DNA of 64,000 bases. It comes from Sciscionella marina DSM 45152 (GTDB lineage Bacteria; Actinomycetota; Actinomycetes; Mycobacteriales; Pseudonocardiaceae). The notes below the pieces were generated by a model, which made no database searches, had not been told where the DNA came from, and was given only the letters and a program-made list of their open reading frames with translations. Each line of letters opens with the position of its first letter. The first letter of the stretch is position 1. Of the stretch, positions 34,359 through 43,182 are shown piece by piece. The stretch is from assembly GCF_000379465.1 (NCBI RefSeq), contig NZ_KB905403.1, positions 440,452 through 504,451 of the forward strand, given 5' to 3'. Made by a program: the position numbers and the translations under genes.

Positions 34359-35167
34359 CTCGCCCAGTCTAACCTTTGTGTGGTGGCCGTACGGGCACGC
34401 GGGTATTTCCCAACGAACAAGCAGCGCTCAAATGCCTGTAGCTTGTGACGACGGACCATGTGCTGGAAGCCAGTTCTCGACGCGTTCTTCATCACTTTCG
34501 GTAACTGCTGGCCGGGAGCCGAACAGTACTCACAACACACGCCGGAAATACCGTCCGCGCGAAAGCCCTCTACAGCCCCGAGACCAGCAGCATGGTCCTG
34601 GTTGCTCAACAAGACACCGAGAGATGCAGTGCCCAGTGGTGCCATACGCCAACAGGTAGGTGCCAGCTCGCGACAGGGTTCTCTAGCCGATGCTCGGCTG
34701 GGACCTTCGCGTCGAGGGGCCGATCCCTCGTTTTGCGTGTCCGGTAGTTCCATCACCAGTCAGCCACACGCGAACACAACAGCACAAGAAAACACGCCCC
34801 GTGGGACGAATCAACACGATTTGGACGCGGAAATCGTACGGATCAGAAGGTTTGGGGTTCGAATCCCTAGGCGCGCCAGAGTTTATGCAGGTCGAGGGAA
34901 TTCCACCGGCGGCATTCGGTGGAGCTCCCTTGGTTTGTTCCTTTATCCATCCCTTTAAGTCGGGGCCCTGCCGGGCCGGTAAAGAAATGTTTTTGAGGCT
35001 GTTTTCCTTGCGGTGTCAGCGAATTCGGTGCCACGGTGCCGGTTAGACCACTTGTCGGCGTAATTGTTGTCTGTCCCCTACGAGATCTGTCAGATGTTCA
35101 AGCGACAGTCTTGCTGACCGGGTCTTGGTATCGATCTCGCCCTGATGGAGAAGTTCGTGCGGCTGCG
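34359..35167. other. Non-coding stretch with the right end of the tRNA-Arg element
   Basis: About 800 bases with no gene I can support. Reading frames here have poor codon bias and no family motifs. It contains the duplicated tRNA 3' segment (34837-34869), a hairpin-like GGGAATTCCACCG...CGGTGGAGCTCCC (34900-34930) and a copy of CCTTTATCCATCCCT (about 34939). A reverse-strand tail ending at 35043 reads as a fragment without recognisable family. Confidence 0.5.
34837..34869 (+). repeat. attR-type core: duplicated tRNA-Arg 3' segment
   Basis: Exact 33-bp copy of tRNA-Arg positions 32545-32577. It breaks off at TACGG on the left and diverges after CCCTA on the right, where the acceptor end differs (GGCGCGCC instead of CGGGCGCG). 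It is not a complete tRNA. Confidence 0.85.
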
Positions 35168-36142
35168 TCAAGTGCGGGTGCTCGTCCAGTAGCGCTTGGC
35201 GATGTTCAGGTGGAAGGAGCATTCGAGGGCGGTCACGGCCTGGTGGGACCCGATGTCCGTGGTGAGGAAATCCGCCAGTTCCTCCTCGTTGTGGAACACG
35301 CCGTCCCAGGTGAGTGTGGGTTTGGCGGCGACGAGGCCGAGGAATCGGGTCGCCGGATGTGTGCGTAGCGCGGCGGTCAGCTCGTCGGTGGCGTGCGGCA
35401 GGCAGGAAATGCTGAGCACGACTTCGGTCTGGTAGCCGAGCTGGTGTGGGTCGATTTCGACGCGCGGCCGGAGCATCCCGGAGTCGAACAGGGCGGTCGC
35501 GGTGCGCCGGGCCCGTGATTCGGTGATCTCGAGGCTGCGGGCGATCTCCGAGTGGGGGGTGCGGGCGTCGGTCCGGAGTAGCCCGGCCAGGTCTCGTTCG
35601 AGCGGGCCGAGTTCCTGGTGGCGTTGGCCGCGCTCGGTGATGGTGTGCTCGGTGAGGGCGGCGCGCTGCTCCTCGCCGAGCCGGGGTAACCGCCAGGCCG
35701 CGGAACTGGTCAGCCTGCGTAGCACCCATTCGCTGCGGACCGTGCGGATTCCCGCGATCCGGGGCAGCTCGGTGGTCAATGCGGTGGTGGTGGCCTGTCT
35801 GGTCATGCCGTGCAGCACGGTGTAGACGTCGCCGCGTCCGGAGCAGACGCTGACGAAGGTGGTGTCCGTCCGCGCGGCGAGTGCCGTGGCTACCTCGTGT
35901 GCGGCCCCCGGTTCGGTGTCCAGCCACACGTTCACCGGAACCCCTTCGGCGAGCAGTGACCAGTCGAGCTCGCAGATGACCCGGAGCAGATCATCCTCGA
36001 CCAGGCGCGCGTACCGGCGGGTCACGGTGCGCGCGGAGACACCGATGGCGCGCGCCAGTATGTCGAAGGGCGCGCGGGGCGCGTGTTGCAGGGCGGCGAC
36101 CAGGTCGAGGTCGACCTCGTCCAGGCAGGGTGCCTCGGCCAT
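35168..36142 (-). CDS. Lrp/AsnC-family regulator, double-length
   Basis: A 324-residue protein; ATG at 36142 follows GAGGAGAGGA. Two AsnC units in tandem: HTH 1 (LDEVDLDLVAALQHAPRAPFDILARAIGVSARTVTRR) with its ligand domain, then HTH 2 (LGPLERDLAGLLRTDARTPHSEIARSLEITESRARR) and a second alpha/beta sandwich. Double AsnC proteins are common in actinomycetes. It is divergent from the MFS-M20-racemase operon 170 bases away and is the natural regulator, probably sensing an amino acid or derivative. Confidence 0.9.
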   Translation of the reverse strand: MAEAPCLDEVDLDLVAALQHAPRAPFDILARAIGVSARTVTRRYARLVEDDLLRVICELDWSLLAEGVPVNVWLDTEPGAAHEVATALAARTDTTFVSVCSGRGDVYTVLHGMTRQATTTALTTELPRIAGIRTVRSEWVLRRLTSSAAWRLPRLGEEQRAALTEHTITERGQRHQELGPLERDLAGLLRTDARTPHSEIARSLEITESRARRTATALFDSGMLRPRVEIDPHQLGYQTEVVLSISCLPHATDELTAALRTHPATRFLGLVAAKPTLTWDGVFHNEEELADFLTTDIGSHQAVTALECSFHLNIAKRYWTSTRT

Positions 36143-36313
36143 CGTGTTCCTCTCCTCGGTGTCGGCGGCGAGCTTAGCGCAGGAATCCGGCAGGTGTAGA
36201 CTTGCCTGAATCAGGCGTCGAGGAGCTCTATCTTGAATGAATACGGCATTATGTGCGATGCTGACGCTCGGGTATGAACAAACCTCGATGGTCAACGGAG
36301 AAGGAGGTGGCGG

Positions 36314-37612
36314 ATGTCGTCGGTGCGCCCTGGGGGAGTCAAGATCTTCGTCATCTCCGGTGTGGGCACGACCCTCGAGTACTACGACTTCCTCATTTAC
36401 GGCACCGCTGCGTCGCTGGTGTTCAACAAGCTTTTCTTTCCGGTGAGCGATCCGCTGATCGGCACGCTGTTGGCCTTCGCGGCGTTCGGCACCGGTTTTC
36501 TCGCCCGGCCGATCGGCGGCGTCCTCGCCGGTCATTGGGGTGACCGGCTCGGCCGCAAGCGGATGCTGATGCTGACCCTGGTGGTGATGGGCACGTCCAC
36601 GGTGCTGATCGGAGTGCTCCCGGGTTACGCCACGATCGGTGTCTGGGCGCCGATTCTGCTGGTGCTGCTGCGGTTGGTGCAGGGATTCGCCTCCGGCGGC
36701 GAGTGGGGTGGTGCGGCACTGTACGGGGTCGAGTCGGCACCGCCGGGCAAACGCGCGCTCTACGGCAGCTTCACCGGCGCGGGGATCAGCATCGGCGGGC
36801 TGCTTGCGGTGCTGGTGTTCGCCGCGATCTCGGCGCTGTTCCCGGATTCGATGCAGACCTGGGGCTGGCGGGTACCGTTCCTGCTCAGCGCGGTCCTCGT
36901 CGTGGTCGGGCTGGCCGCGCGCCGCGGTGCGGGGGACACCCCGGAGTTCGAGCGCACTGAACGGCCGCCGCGGATTCCCTTGGTGACCGTGTTCACCGAG
37001 CATCTGCGGGCGCTGTCGCTCACTTTCGGGCTGAGCATGGGATACAACGCGATCGCCTATCTCGGCTTCTCCTTTTTCCTCACCTATGCACTCGCCGTCG
37101 GACACACGCAGGCGCAAAGCCTTGCGGCGCAGGCGATCTTCCTGACCGGTACCACCGTGTTCTCGTTCGTCTCCGGCGCGCTGGCCGATCGCTTCGGCCG
37201 TCGTCCGGTGGTGTGCATCGGTGCCGTGCTCACCGGGATCTACCTGTTCGCGTTCTTCTGGATGGTCCACCAGGGCAACGATTTCCTGTTCTATCTGGCG
37301 TTCGCGCTGGCATCCCCGCTGACCGCTTCGATGAAGGGCACCACCCCGGCGATGATCGCCGAACAGTTCCCCGCCCAGGTCCGCTACAGCGGCGCCTCGC
37401 TGGGCTATCAGCTTGGTGCGGCGCTCGGCGGCGGTCTCGCGCCCACTCTGGCCACGCTCGTGTTCGTCTCCTCGGGCAAGGCGTCCTGGAGCGTTCCGTT
37501 GCTCGGCGCGGGTGTCGCACTGCTCGTACTGGTCTGTGCCGCGCTGTTGCCCGAAACCGCGCCGCGCCGGATCGGCGAGCGCGCACAACCCATTCCGGAG
37601 GTAGCCAAATGA
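36314..37612 (+). CDS. MFS transporter, metabolite:H+ symporter (MHS) family
   Basis: A 432-residue protein, 12 TM segments; ATG at 36314 follows AAGGAGG. The MHS signature is clear: TLEYYDFLIYGTAA in TM1, PIGGVLAGHWGDRLGRKRML in loop 2-3, RLVQGFASGGEWGGA in TM4, and LADRFGRRP after TM8. Family members import proline/betaine, shikimate, alpha-ketoglutarate or aromatic acids. Overlap with the M20 gene (ATGA) suggests it imports the peptidase substrate, plausibly an N-acyl amino acid or dipeptide. Confidence 0.88.
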   Translation: MSSVRPGGVKIFVISGVGTTLEYYDFLIYGTAASLVFNKLFFPVSDPLIGTLLAFAAFGTGFLARPIGGVLAGHWGDRLGRKRMLMLTLVVMGTSTVLIGVLPGYATIGVWAPILLVLLRLVQGFASGGEWGGAALYGVESAPPGKRALYGSFTGAGISIGGLLAVLVFAAISALFPDSMQTWGWRVPFLLSAVLVVVGLAARRGAGDTPEFERTERPPRIPLVTVFTEHLRALSLTFGLSMGYNAIAYLGFSFFLTYALAVGHTQAQSLAAQAIFLTGTTVFSFVSGALADRFGRRPVVCIGAVLTGIYLFAFFWMVHQGNDFLFYLAFALASPLTASMKGTTPAMIAEQFPAQVRYSGASLGYQLGAALGGGLAPTLATLVFVSSGKASWSVPLLGAGVALLVLVCAALLPETAPRRIGERAQPIPEVAK

Positions 37613-38775
37613 TCGAGGTAGCCGGCATCCACGACTGGCTCGCCGGACATCGGGACGAGCTGGTCGCCGATCTCGGCGCGCTCGTCGGTTACGAGAGCCC
37701 GAGCGGGGATCCCGCACTGCTCGCCGAGACCCTGAGTTGGCTGGAACGCTGGATCGGTGACCGGCTGGGCGCCGCGGACCGGCGCGAGCTGACGGCCGGC
37801 GGGGAACACGGATCGGTGCTCGTGCTGGATTTCCCGGGCCACGGCACGGCGCCGGTCGTGTTGCTCGGGCACTACGACACCGTGTGGCCCGAGGGAACCC
37901 TGGCACAGTGGCCGTACACGGTGGACGGTGACACGGCGAGCGGACCCGGCACCTTCGACATGAAGGCCGGTCTGGTGCAGGCGTTCTGGGCGTTGCGAGC
38001 CTTGGCGCGCAACGGATACACCATGCCGCCGGTGCGGATTGTGCTCAACGGCGATGAGGAAATCGGCAGCCCGGTTTCCCGGCCGGTGATCGAGCGCGAG
38101 TGCGCGGATGCCGCCGCGGTGCTGGTGTTCGAGGGCAGCGCCGCGGGCTCGGTCAAGACAGCGCGCAAAGGGGTCGGGATCTTCGAGATCGCGGTCACCG
38201 GGCGCGAGGCACATGCCGGACTGGACCCGGAGAAAGGTGCGAGCGCGGTCGATGAACTGGCGCGGGCCACGCTCACACTGCACGCCTTGACCGACCTCGC
38301 GGCGGGAACCTCGGTCAACGTGGGGCTCGTACACGGGGGCACCGCGAGCAACGTGGTCGCCGGAAACGCCGCGGCCACGGTGGATGTGCGGGTGCGAAGC
38401 CGGGCCGAACAGGACCGTATCGCGAGCGCGCTGACCGGACTGCGCACAACGGACCCGCGGGCGCAGATCACGGTCAGCGGGGAGTGGAACCGGCCGGTCA
38501 TGGAACGCAGCGCAGTGGCGGGAAAGCTCGCGGAACTCGCCAACCGGGCGGGCGCCGGACTCGGCCTGGATATCGGCGAGCGCGCGGTCGGCGGAGCCAG
38601 TGACGGCAATTTCGTTGCCGCACTGGGGGTTCCGGTGCTGGACGGGATCGGCGCGGTCGGGGATGGCGCGCATGCCAGGCATGAACACGTTTCGATCGCT
38701 GCCATGACCGAGCGTGCCGCCGTGGCCGCCGCGGTGATCGCCGAATTCACCGGCAACCTTGGAGGACCGCTGTGA
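37609..38775 (+). CDS. M20-family zinc aminoacylase/carboxypeptidase (CPG2-like)
   Basis: A 388-residue protein. ATG at 37609 overlaps the transporter stop. Metal-binding motifs are GHYDTVWP (H, D), GPGTFDMKAG (bridging Asp), NGDEEIGS (catalytic Glu then metal Glu) and a C-terminal ARHEHVS (His). The lid domain shows GREAHAGLDPEKG. It is closest in style to glutamate carboxypeptidase/aminoacylase. Position between a transporter and an N-acylamino acid racemase-like enzyme suggests hydrolysis of N-acyl-L-amino acids. Confidence 0.87.
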   Translation: MIEVAGIHDWLAGHRDELVADLGALVGYESPSGDPALLAETLSWLERWIGDRLGAADRRELTAGGEHGSVLVLDFPGHGTAPVVLLGHYDTVWPEGTLAQWPYTVDGDTASGPGTFDMKAGLVQAFWALRALARNGYTMPPVRIVLNGDEEIGSPVSRPVIERECADAAAVLVFEGSAAGSVKTARKGVGIFEIAVTGREAHAGLDPEKGASAVDELARATLTLHALTDLAAGTSVNVGLVHGGTASNVVAGNAAATVDVRVRSRAEQDRIASALTGLRTTDPRAQITVSGEWNRPVMERSAVAGKLAELANRAGAGLGLDIGERAVGGASDGNFVAALGVPVLDGIGAVGDGAHARHEHVSIAAMTERAAVAAAVIAEFTGNLGGPL

Positions 38776-39878
38776 AGATCGAGGGAATCGAAATCCTCCG
38801 GCTCAGACTGCCGTTGCGGCACCCGTTCCGCACCTCGTTCGGTGCGGTGCACGAACGCGAAGTGCTCCTGCTGCGCGTGCTCACCCCGGATGCCGAGGGC
38901 TGGGCCGAATGCGTCGCGTTCAGCACCCCCATGTATTCCTCGGAATACGTGGACGGCGTTGCCGAGATGATCCAGCGGTTCCTGATTCCGCGGCTGCGCG
39001 AGGAACGGGAACCCACCGCGGAGCAGCTCGGCGAGTTGTTCGCCCCGGTTCGCGGGCACCGGATGGCGAAAAGCACCGTGGAGACCGCGGTTCTCGACGC
39101 CCAGCTGCGCACCCACGGGCTCGCACTCGGCGGTTACCTCGGCGCCACCCGCGAACGGGTTCCGGCCGGGGTATCGGTCGGGATCCACGATTCGATCCCG
39201 GAACTGCTCGATGCCGTCACCGGATACCTCGACGAGGGCTATGTGCGGATCAAACTGAAGATCGCGCCCGGCTGGGATATCGAGCCGGTGCGCGCGGTCC
39301 GGGAACGCTTCGGGGACGAGCTCGTGCTCCAGGTCGACGCCAACTCCGCGTACACCCTCGCTGACGCGCGCGACCTCGCCCGGCTCGACCCGTTCGACCT
39401 GCTGCTCATCGAGCAACCGCTCGGCGAGGAACAGCTGCGCCAGCACGCCGAACTGGCCTTGCAGCTGCGCACTCCCGTGTGCCTGGACGAATCGATCGTC
39501 TCCGCCGGGGCCGCCGCGGACGCGATCGCGCTCGGCGCCTGCCGGATCGTGAACATCAAACCCGGGAGGGTCGGCGGCTACCTCGAATCACGGCGCATCC
39601 ACGATCTGTGCCAGGCCAACGGAATCGCCGTATGGTGCGGCGGAATGTTGGAAACCGGGATCGGGCGCGCGGCCAACCTCGCCCTCGCCGGACTGCCCGG
39701 GTTCACCTTGCCAAGCGACACCTCGGCCTCCTCCCGCTACTACGCACAGGACATCACCGAACCCTTCGAACTCCGGGACGGTTGCCTGGAAGTGCCTACC
39801 GGTCCCGGAATCGGCGTCTCTGCGGACCAGGACGCCCTTGCCGCGCTCACCACCGCGCGGCAGTGGATCGCCTTCTGA
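38772..39878 (+). CDS. Enolase-superfamily N-acylamino acid racemase / o-succinylbenzoate synthase-like
   Basis: A 368-residue protein. GTG at 38772 overlaps the M20 stop (GTGA). The capping domain starts MKIEGIEILRLRLPLRHPFRTSFG. The barrel carries KLKIAPGWD (K-x-K base pair), VDANSAY, IEQPLGEEQL and CLDESI metal ligands, and NIKPGRVGG with the second catalytic Lys. This set matches the OSBS/NSAR group. Absence of men genes and the M20 partner favour N-succinyl- or N-acyl-amino acid racemisation over menaquinone synthesis. Confidence 0.85.
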   Translation: MKIEGIEILRLRLPLRHPFRTSFGAVHEREVLLLRVLTPDAEGWAECVAFSTPMYSSEYVDGVAEMIQRFLIPRLREEREPTAEQLGELFAPVRGHRMAKSTVETAVLDAQLRTHGLALGGYLGATRERVPAGVSVGIHDSIPELLDAVTGYLDEGYVRIKLKIAPGWDIEPVRAVRERFGDELVLQVDANSAYTLADARDLARLDPFDLLLIEQPLGEEQLRQHAELALQLRTPVCLDESIVSAGAAADAIALGACRIVNIKPGRVGGYLESRRIHDLCQANGIAVWCGGMLETGIGRAANLALAGLPGFTLPSDTSASSRYYAQDITEPFELRDGCLEVPTGPGIGVSADQDALAALTTARQWIAF

Positions 39879-40264
39879 TCATCGGAGAGCATCAGGAGCG
39901 TTAGGGGTGTGTCATTCGAACGACAGCCCCCGACGACGGTCTTGGTCCAGACGAATGGTTTGGGGTTGGCGTTTCAATCGTTGGTCCACTGTCGTACGCC
40001 GTTTTCCAGTGCGGTGACGCTGCGGTGGGCTGAGCGGCGAAGACGCCGCCGCCTACGCGGCCCTCGGCGCCACCGTTGTCACCGTCACCGTTGACACCAC
40101 TGCACTCACCGACATGGTTGACGTTCACCTGCAAGATGCTCGAAAATGGTGCTCGCCGCGCACCCTGCTGCCGACCATGAAGCGGCGCACAGTGCCCGAC
40201 AGCCCGCACGGGCCGTTCCTAGCTGTTCACACAATGAACTATTCGCCGAGTTGGGATCACATAG
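39879..40264. other. Intergenic region with no supported gene
   Basis: About 385 bases, G+C lower than the preceding operon and marking the start of the accessory half of the window. Short open frames exist on both strands but none has a ribosome site, biased codons or family motifs. I see no strong terminator. Confidence 0.4.
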
Positions 40265-41836
40265 ATGAGCCGAACGATTCAAATCGCACCGTCTGACCTT
40301 ATTCACTGGGTCACATGGGAATCGATACCAGGATCTTCCGAGGTACGCGACCGCTGCAATCCTCAGTTCGTCGCATCGGCGTTGTCAGAACTGGACGGAG
40401 CTCGAGTCGTCTCGGTCGACATCAACTCCTCTGGCGAGTGCGAGTTGCCGGCACCGCCCGGCTTCGAAGATCTCCCCGGTTGGGGCACGATGACCGGCCT
40501 GCCCGAGTACTGCGAGGTCCGCGTCGAACAATTCAGCCCGGGCGGCGCTACCGCCCAGGTCACCGTGTGGGTGCCACTCGACTGGAACGGTCGCTTCCTG
40601 GGGACCGCGGGCTCCGGCAACCGCACGAATAGCGTCTATGTTCCGTCGTTCGACATCCTGCGTGTACTGACTCCGACGATGGCGCTGAAGAACGGCTTCG
40701 CGACAGCCACAACCGACGGCGGCGTCGGGCTGGACGAGCCGCGGATGTTGGACTGGCAGTTGGATGAGGACACCGGCGAACTGAACTGGGACCTCATCCA
40801 GAACTGGGCGCACCGCAGCGCTCACGAGATGACCATCATCGGCAAGGCCGTTACCGAGACTATCCACGGAGAGGCGCCCGAATACTCCTATTTTTGCGGC
40901 TGCTCCGGAGGTGGCCGACAGGCGCTTGTACAAGCGCAGCGCTACCCGGACGACTACGACGGAGTGTGGGCTTCTGATCCCGCGATCAACTGGACCAGGT
41001 TGATTACCGCCGAGCTTTGGCCGGCGCTGGTCATGAAGGAGTATCACAATCCGCTGTCCCCAGCGAAGCTGCGAACGTTCCGTACTGCCGCACTCACGGC
41101 CTACCCGCAGCGCGACCAGGCAGATTCACACGAGTTGATCGCATTCGACGCCAGTGCCGTCATCGGCACCAACACCCCGGACGGGGAAATCACCGCCACC
41201 GATGCCGAGGTTATGCAACAAATCTGGGACGGGCCAAGAGCCGCTGATGGTGAATTCCTCTGGTACGGCCTCCATCCCGGAGCGGAAAGCTGGGGAGACA
41301 ACATACTCAAGACCGGCCTGTGTATGACACAGGAACAAGACGGCGGGCTCGTCCCGGCACCGTTCGAAATAGCCGCGTCATGGTTTCGGACGTGGCTACT
41401 GAAAGACTCCGACTGGGATTGGACGACGCTGACCTTCGAGTCGTACGAAGAACTGTTCCGCCAAGGAGTTCAAGAATTCGCCGAGGTTGCCAGCGACAGC
41501 GCCGACCTTTCCGGTCTGCGCGATAGCGGTGGAAAGCTGATCCTGTCGCACGCGTTGAACGACGAGCTCATCTTCTCGCAGGGCTCCATCGACTACTACA
41601 AGCGTGCCGTTGTGGCGACCGGTGAAGTGGGCGGCTTCTTCCGACTCTTCTGCTCGCCCGGCGATGGTCACAGCCACGTGGACGCCGGTCCGGGACTCAC
41701 GATCGCTCGCGGTATGGCCGCGCTCATGGAGTGGGTAGAGGAGGGCAAGGCGCCTGATTCGATCACCGCGGAAAGGTTTGATCTCGAACTGCAAAAGATT
41801 GGCGATGAGGAGCCAGTACCCGCTTTCACGCTCTAG
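40265..41836 (+). CDS. Tannase/feruloyl-esterase family protein lacking a signal peptide
   Basis: A 523-residue protein from ATG at 40265. The family pattern is visible: an N-terminal WESIPGSSEVRDRC segment, FGT-like GRFLGTAGSGNR, NGFATATTDGG, the nucleophile in FCGCSGGGRQALVQAQRYP (about residue 218), an Asp region (SHALNDELIFSQGS) and His in CSPGDGHSH. Tannases hold a CS-D-HC disulphide; here the second Cys after His is Ser, although another Cys lies just before it. Known members are secreted; no signal is seen here. Its lower GC3 than flanking operons suggests transfer. Confidence 0.8.
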   Translation: MSRTIQIAPSDLIHWVTWESIPGSSEVRDRCNPQFVASALSELDGARVVSVDINSSGECELPAPPGFEDLPGWGTMTGLPEYCEVRVEQFSPGGATAQVTVWVPLDWNGRFLGTAGSGNRTNSVYVPSFDILRVLTPTMALKNGFATATTDGGVGLDEPRMLDWQLDEDTGELNWDLIQNWAHRSAHEMTIIGKAVTETIHGEAPEYSYFCGCSGGGRQALVQAQRYPDDYDGVWASDPAINWTRLITAELWPALVMKEYHNPLSPAKLRTFRTAALTAYPQRDQADSHELIAFDASAVIGTNTPDGEITATDAEVMQQIWDGPRAADGEFLWYGLHPGAESWGDNILKTGLCMTQEQDGGLVPAPFEIAASWFRTWLLKDSDWDWTTLTFESYEELFRQGVQEFAEVASDSADLSGLRDSGGKLILSHALNDELIFSQGSIDYYKRAVVATGEVGGFFRLFCSPGDGHSHVDAGPGLTIARGMAALMEWVEEGKAPDSITAERFDLELQKIGDEEPVPAFTL

Positions 41837-41857
41837 TGCGACAGTCTTTTTCTGCCC

Positions 41858-41872
41858 GTCCGGATCCCGGAC
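41858..41872 (+). terminator. Short hairpin after the tannase-like gene
   Basis: GTCCGG-ATC-CCGGAC with flanking partial complementarity (GCCCG...CGGGC), 22 bases after the stop. The T-run lies before rather than after the stem on this strand. Confidence 0.4.
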
Positions 41873-41990
41873 CGTCCGGGCACGTCGTTTGACGCTGAGG
41901 AAATCTTTTTGCTTTCTTCAAATCAAACTTCTGCCGTAGCAGCCTACCGACGCTCCGCAGTGAGGTTCGGTAGCTACCGGAAGAATGACG

Positions 41991-42802
41991 CTATTCTCCC
42001 GATCCGCCGAGCTTGCCGACCTCCGAGTAGGTCGGCTGGTGCGCCTCGAGTCCGCCGTCCACGTTGAGCGTCGTGCCCGTCACGAACGCGGCATCGTCCG
42101 AAGCGAGATACGCCACCGCCGCCGCGATGTCCTCCGGCTTGCCCAGCCGGGCGTGAGCGTATTGGACAGGAACACCTCCCGCATCTCTGCGGGCATGAAC
42201 TCCGTAGCGGCGGGCGTCAGCATGAGTCCGGGATTGACGGCATTGCACCGAATCCTCTGCTTGCCGTACTGGGTGGCCACGTACTTCGTGAGCATCATGA
42301 CGCCGCTCTTGGAAGCTGCGTACGCCATCTGCGTTCGATCGCCGGCCTGCCCCTGTGTCGACGCGGTCATCACGATCGAGCCCCCACCATGCTCCAGCAT
42401 GTACGGAATCGCATACTTGCAGCCAGCGAGATATCCACGCAGGTTGATCCGCATGGTCGTATCCCACGTATCGAAATCGATATTGAGAACATTGGTGTCC
42501 TTCGACGCGTGCTCCGGCGAGAGAATCGCTACGTTGTTGTGCAAGACGTCAAAGCGCCCGAAGTGCGCCGCTGCGTTATCCACCAGCTGCTTGATGGAGC
42601 CGGTGTCGCCGGCATCGAACTGCACGGCGAACGCTGCGTCACCGATCTCCTTTGCGACTTGTTCCGCGCCGTCCCGGTTCAAGTCTCCGAGAACGACCTT
42701 TGCGCCTTCGCTCGCCAGCCGCCGCGCTGTCGCCGCCCCGATGCCCGACGCGCCGCCGGTGACGAGCGCTACCTTGCCATCGAACCGTTGACCAACCGCC
42801 AT
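41991..42802 (-). pseudogene. Short-chain dehydrogenase/reductase with a C-terminal frameshift
   Basis: From ATG 42802 the SDR fold is complete to about residue 215: ALVTGGASGIGAAT (NAD(P) site), HNNVAIL, TASTQG (Ser), [10 protein letters not shown] (Tyr/Lys) and NAVNPGLM. The frame then breaks near 42152. The family ending ([20 protein letters not shown]...TLNVDGG) continues in another frame to a stop at 41991. A single missing base explains it. The broken product would end after about 26 unrelated residues at 42080. It is a recent lesion or sequencing error, since both parts are well conserved. Confidence 0.75.
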
Positions 42803-42876
42803 ACTCTGCCACCTCTTTCAGATTCGTCTCGCACCAACTTGGGAGTCCAGTACGCTGCGCCGACACGTGCCGAAAG

Positions 42877-43182
42877 TCAACGGGCCCATGAGGCAAGCGC
42901 CTGTTCGACAGTGACGGCGCCAGTCCCGGGTGCGCTGCGGATGTGTGTCGGCGTGACGCTGAAGCGCGGAGCCGGAGCGGGTTGGTTCACCTCGCTCACC
43001 TCGGTGTATGTTTCGCGGGCCGCGAGCTGTGCGTGGTCTTTCGCCTCGCTCAGCGAGAGGACGGGCGCGACACAGGTGTCGGTGTCGGCGAAGTGAGCTG
43101 TCCAGTCACGACGTGTGGCGCGAGTGAACTGCTCGGCGATCCGTTTCCGGAGATCGGGCCACCGTTCCGGATTCGAGCGCTC
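42877..43182 (-). pseudogene. 3' remnant of a CaiB/BaiF CoA-transferase (alpha-methylacyl-CoA racemase type)
   Basis: About 100 C-terminal residues beginning NPERWPDLRKRIAEQF and containing FADTDTCVAPVLSLSEAKDH and QPAPAPRFSVTP, the tail of AMACR/FrcA-type CoA-transferases. Upstream of the junction near 43182 the frame reads antisense of another gene fragment. The N-terminal 250 or so residues, including the catalytic Asp, are missing. Confidence 0.65.

Noticed and set aside
34355-34756. 134-codon reverse frame in the tRNA-Arg element
   Set aside because: Composition is not gene-like, there is no ribosome site and no recognisable motif.
34837-34880. Second tRNA-Arg gene
   Set aside because: Only the 3' half is present, without D-arm or 5' acceptor strand, and the 3' acceptor strand differs; it is an attachment-site copy.
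36300-37906. N-terminal extension of the AsnC frame to 912 codons
   Set aside because: The extension reads antisense to the MFS and M20 genes; the ATG at 36142 with a strong ribosome site gives the normal double-AsnC length.
38772-39878. Menaquinone MenC assignment for the enolase-superfamily gene
   Set aside because: The motifs allow it, but the operon partners are a transporter and an M20 deacylase with no men genes nearby.
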